Both the position numbers and the translations under genes were made by a program. DNA of 64,000 nucleotides from Annulohypoxylon bovei var. microspora (taxonomy: Eukaryota; Ascomycota; Sordariomycetes; Xylariales; Hypoxylaceae), in the NCBI GenBank assembly GCA_022836615.1, contig MU405247.1:124001-188000 (forward strand), in the 5' to 3' direction. This document shows, piece by piece, positions 61,669 through 64,000 of this stretch (its first letter is position 1; each line of letters starts with the position of its first letter). A model generated the notes under the pieces. It saw only the letters and a program-made list of their open reading frames with translations, made no database searches and had not been told where the DNA came from.

Positions 61669-62241
61669 ATTGACGGTAATTTAGAGGCTACCTCATAAAG
61701 AAAGTAGAGTTAGGTAAAAACAAGAACGTTGTGCTTGCGCACAATTGACGTGGATGAAAAACGATGGCGCCGTGAAAATGCGTCGTCAGTCTGGTCTTGA
61801 ACTTCAAAAAAGGTGTCCTCAATTGGAGATTGAAGCTTTGGTGGCAGCTCCGTCGGCCGCGTGGATAAAGTAATGCAGGGGCCGCGCAGTCAGATGCATT
61901 AAATTGATACTGCGTACATACATGCTGACATGTATGCATATCTCAGGTTATGCAAACCCCACATTTGCGGATCTGTGGATCTGTACGGACATGGATTAAC
62001 CTAATACCCCAACCCTAAGCCTATTCTAGCACTGTGTTGACTTTCAGAAAGCTTGGAAGCCCACCCACCAAACACGTCCATTCTTCCTCCACTACCACCT
62101 TTCAGATCTCCCACATAAATCATACTTCACCGCAAATTCTTTTTTTTTCTAAAGAGATTGATAATTCAGCTCTATTAGGACCTCAATCTATTAAAACTAT
62201 TCAATTACAGTACCCTTGAAGATTAAGACGCGTCTGCGTGA
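61669..62241. promoter_or_regulatory. Divergent promoter region
   Basis: 573 bp between the divergent start codons of OST3 and the coiled-coil gene. A CT-rich tract with a TTTTTTTTCT run near 62141-62152 precedes the latter, as in many fungal promoters. Confidence 0.5.
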
Positions 62242-64000
62242 ATGGGTAATCCTGCCAAAGCGACCATGGGCCGCGAAGTGCAAGTAAACATGGAGGTCGA
62301 AAAGGTATTATATCAGCCAACCACATTAAAAATCGTAACTGACTAGTATTATTATAATAGCGAAAGGAGTTGCTACACGACCTCGAGTTAAAACACCAGA
62401 TAAATACCAGTAGCACCGAAATCCTAATCAAGGATGAAGACGTTCGCCGATTAAGAGTCCGAATCCTCATGCTACGGGACGAAAACACGTCCTTGCGTGA
62501 TCAGATAGCCCAGAACGACGACACGAGCACAAAACTCGTAGCCCAGTGCAATGGCCTGAGTGCCCAGATTGAAGCCAAAATGGATGTAATTCGCCTACAG
62601 GAAAAGCAGTTACGGAAACAGGAGCGAGAATACACAACCTTGAAGGTATTCATACATCAATTGAGTGACCCAATTAGACACATTTACTAATTATGTCCCA
62701 TAGGCCGAACTTCAAGCCATGAGCAATGTATCCCAGGATTCCACCAACCTACTAGCCGAAAAGCTGTCTCTAAGTCGTGAATTGGCTGTTCTAAAGCCCG
62801 AGATTGAACATCTACGATCACAAGTAAACCACCAACAAGAAACACTCGCAGAGAAATTAGCCTTGGAACGCCAGGTCAACACTCTCGAGGTCGAGCTTGC
62901 AAACGAAAAGAAGGCAACTAAGCGAGCAATGCAGAAACGCGAAAGCAATGACCGGGTTGAGGATGAACTACGAAAGAACCTGCGCGAGGTTGAGAAGAAA
63001 TTGACTACAGAGAAGGCAGAACGTGAAAGACTCGAAGACCTTCTCGAGCAAGAGAAGCGAACACGTCAATTTGCGATACAGGACCAAGATAGCAATCGAG
63101 AGGTAGAAGCTGATCTTCGAAAGAAGCTACAGGAAACCCAACGGCAATTACGACAAGAGAAAGATGATAGAGAAAGACTGGAGGAAGAACTCCAGGCTGC
63201 GAAACTCGCAGCGAAGAAGACACAAAAGAACCAGTCGAAGGGCGATGCAGAGGATGAGCTACGCTCACAGATCACAGAGTTGAAAACAAAGTTAGAGGCT
63301 CAGCAGAAGGAAAACGCAAAAATTCGCCAGGAGAGCCAAACAGCGACAACAGAAGCTTATGCGCACAATGACCATTTCGAGAAGAAGATCGAGAAGTTGA
63401 AGACAAAGCTACGCGAGACTTTGGAACAACTTAAACAGTGCCAAACAGACCTTCGGAAAGCCCAGCAATCTCGCTCTTCAGGCTCAGACGACACCACCAA
63501 AATCGATGGCCGGTCCCAGGCCTTTCGTAAGAGGAAGACCCAGGATATGGGCGCAGACGATTTCGCTCATATCGAGATTCAGACTCCCGGCGCTGATGAT
63601 ACTAAAGGACGACGCGCGTTCAAGAAGCGAGGCTTGGAACCTACTCTTCCAGGCGAAAAGTCCATGTTCTCCATTACTCCCTTCCTAAACCGTACCAAGA
63701 GCATCATGGAGGACAGCCCCAAAACCGACGAAGGAACATCGGATGATTCAGTCGCTGCGCCGGAAACTGAAGTTGTCGAGCCTACGGCGACCGCGGCAGA
63801 GGTAGAGGCAGTGGCTCCAGTAGAAGAAGTCCCCCACAATGAACCGACCTCTTCTGCCCCTGTTGAGAACGAGAAGTCCAAGGCAACTTCCAAGTCGTCG
63901 CGTGGTCGGCCTAAGAAGGCTCTCGGTGACGCACCATCAGCGAAGAGAAACGCACAACCTGTCCTAAAGAAGTCTCTTAAGACTAAGAGCAGTCTCGAGA
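62242..64000 (+). CDS. Long coiled-coil protein, 3' end cut by the window
   Basis: Exons 62242-62304, 62361-62645 and 62704 onward (introns 56 and 58 bp with CTGAC and CTAAT branch sites); the frame is open to the right edge. ATG 62242 is used; a second in-frame ATG lies at 62266. After 21 residues, about 400 residues are almost unbroken heptad-type coiled coil (RKELLHDLELKHQIN, EKLSLSRELAVLKPEIEHLR and so on). A Ser/Thr/Pro-rich region follows, with FSITPFLNRT at about residue 490, then a basic segment (SSRGRPKKALG) resembling an AT-hook or nuclear signal. This suggests a nuclear or spindle structural protein. I do not recognise the orthologue; the TPFLNRT motif and coiled coil recall uncharacterised filamentous-fungal proteins. 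Confidence 0.82.

Overview
The window is nuclear DNA of a filamentous ascomycete (Pezizomycotina, most likely Sordariomycetes). Genes carry short introns (about 49-163 bp) with GTRNGY donors and CTAAC/CTGAC-type branch sites. Recognisable products are typical of moulds: an agdC-type GH31 glucosidase, an OPT transporter, a PTH11-like membrane protein, Urc4, Atg2 and Mrc1. Long AT-rich spacers are full of TACCTA/TAGGTA motifs. No rRNA, CRISPR array, intact tRNA or intact transposon was seen. All exon structures were read by eye from splice signals and conserved protein joins.

Layout. 1-13.4 kb, accessory and secretory genes: a partial C2H2 zinc-finger protein, a secreted agdC-like alpha-glucosidase with a CGG-N8-CGG site upstream, a cysteine-rich single-pass membrane protein, a secreted alpha/beta hydrolase, and a PTH11/rhodopsin-type membrane protein whose first part cannot be joined cleanly. 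13.4-19.4 kb: AT-rich, gene-poor DNA with a CAG tract, minisatellites and one gene-like relic. 19.4-22.2 kb: an OPT-family transporter whose first splice junction does not keep frame. 22.2-32.1 kb: a second gene-poor block with several tandem arrays, a perfect 18-bp-arm hairpin next to a 12-bp array, and AT palindromes.

32.1-64 kb is dense and housekeeping in character. It holds a Wee1-like kinase, a gamma-tubulin complex protein (GCP3/Spc98), the SAGA subunit Hfi1/Ada1, the replication checkpoint mediator Mrc1, an orphan protein with a possible OB-fold C-terminus, Urc4 (uracil catabolism, DUF1688), Atg2 (autophagy lipid transfer), Ost3 (oligosaccharyltransferase) and the start of a coiled-coil protein. 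Wee1 and Mrc1 both restrain the cell cycle and GCP3 acts at the spindle pole, but nothing in the sequence shows that they are co-regulated.

The most notable observations are: two GC-AG introns as the only introns of ATG2, one exposing an 18-nt terminal coding exon; an 18-nt first coding exon in the orphan gene; a 60-bp stop-free intron in the glucosidase; the OPT frame conflict; GC-rich coding islands; and the hairpin plus array at 26.06-26.28 kb. I found no convincing new multi-gene system.
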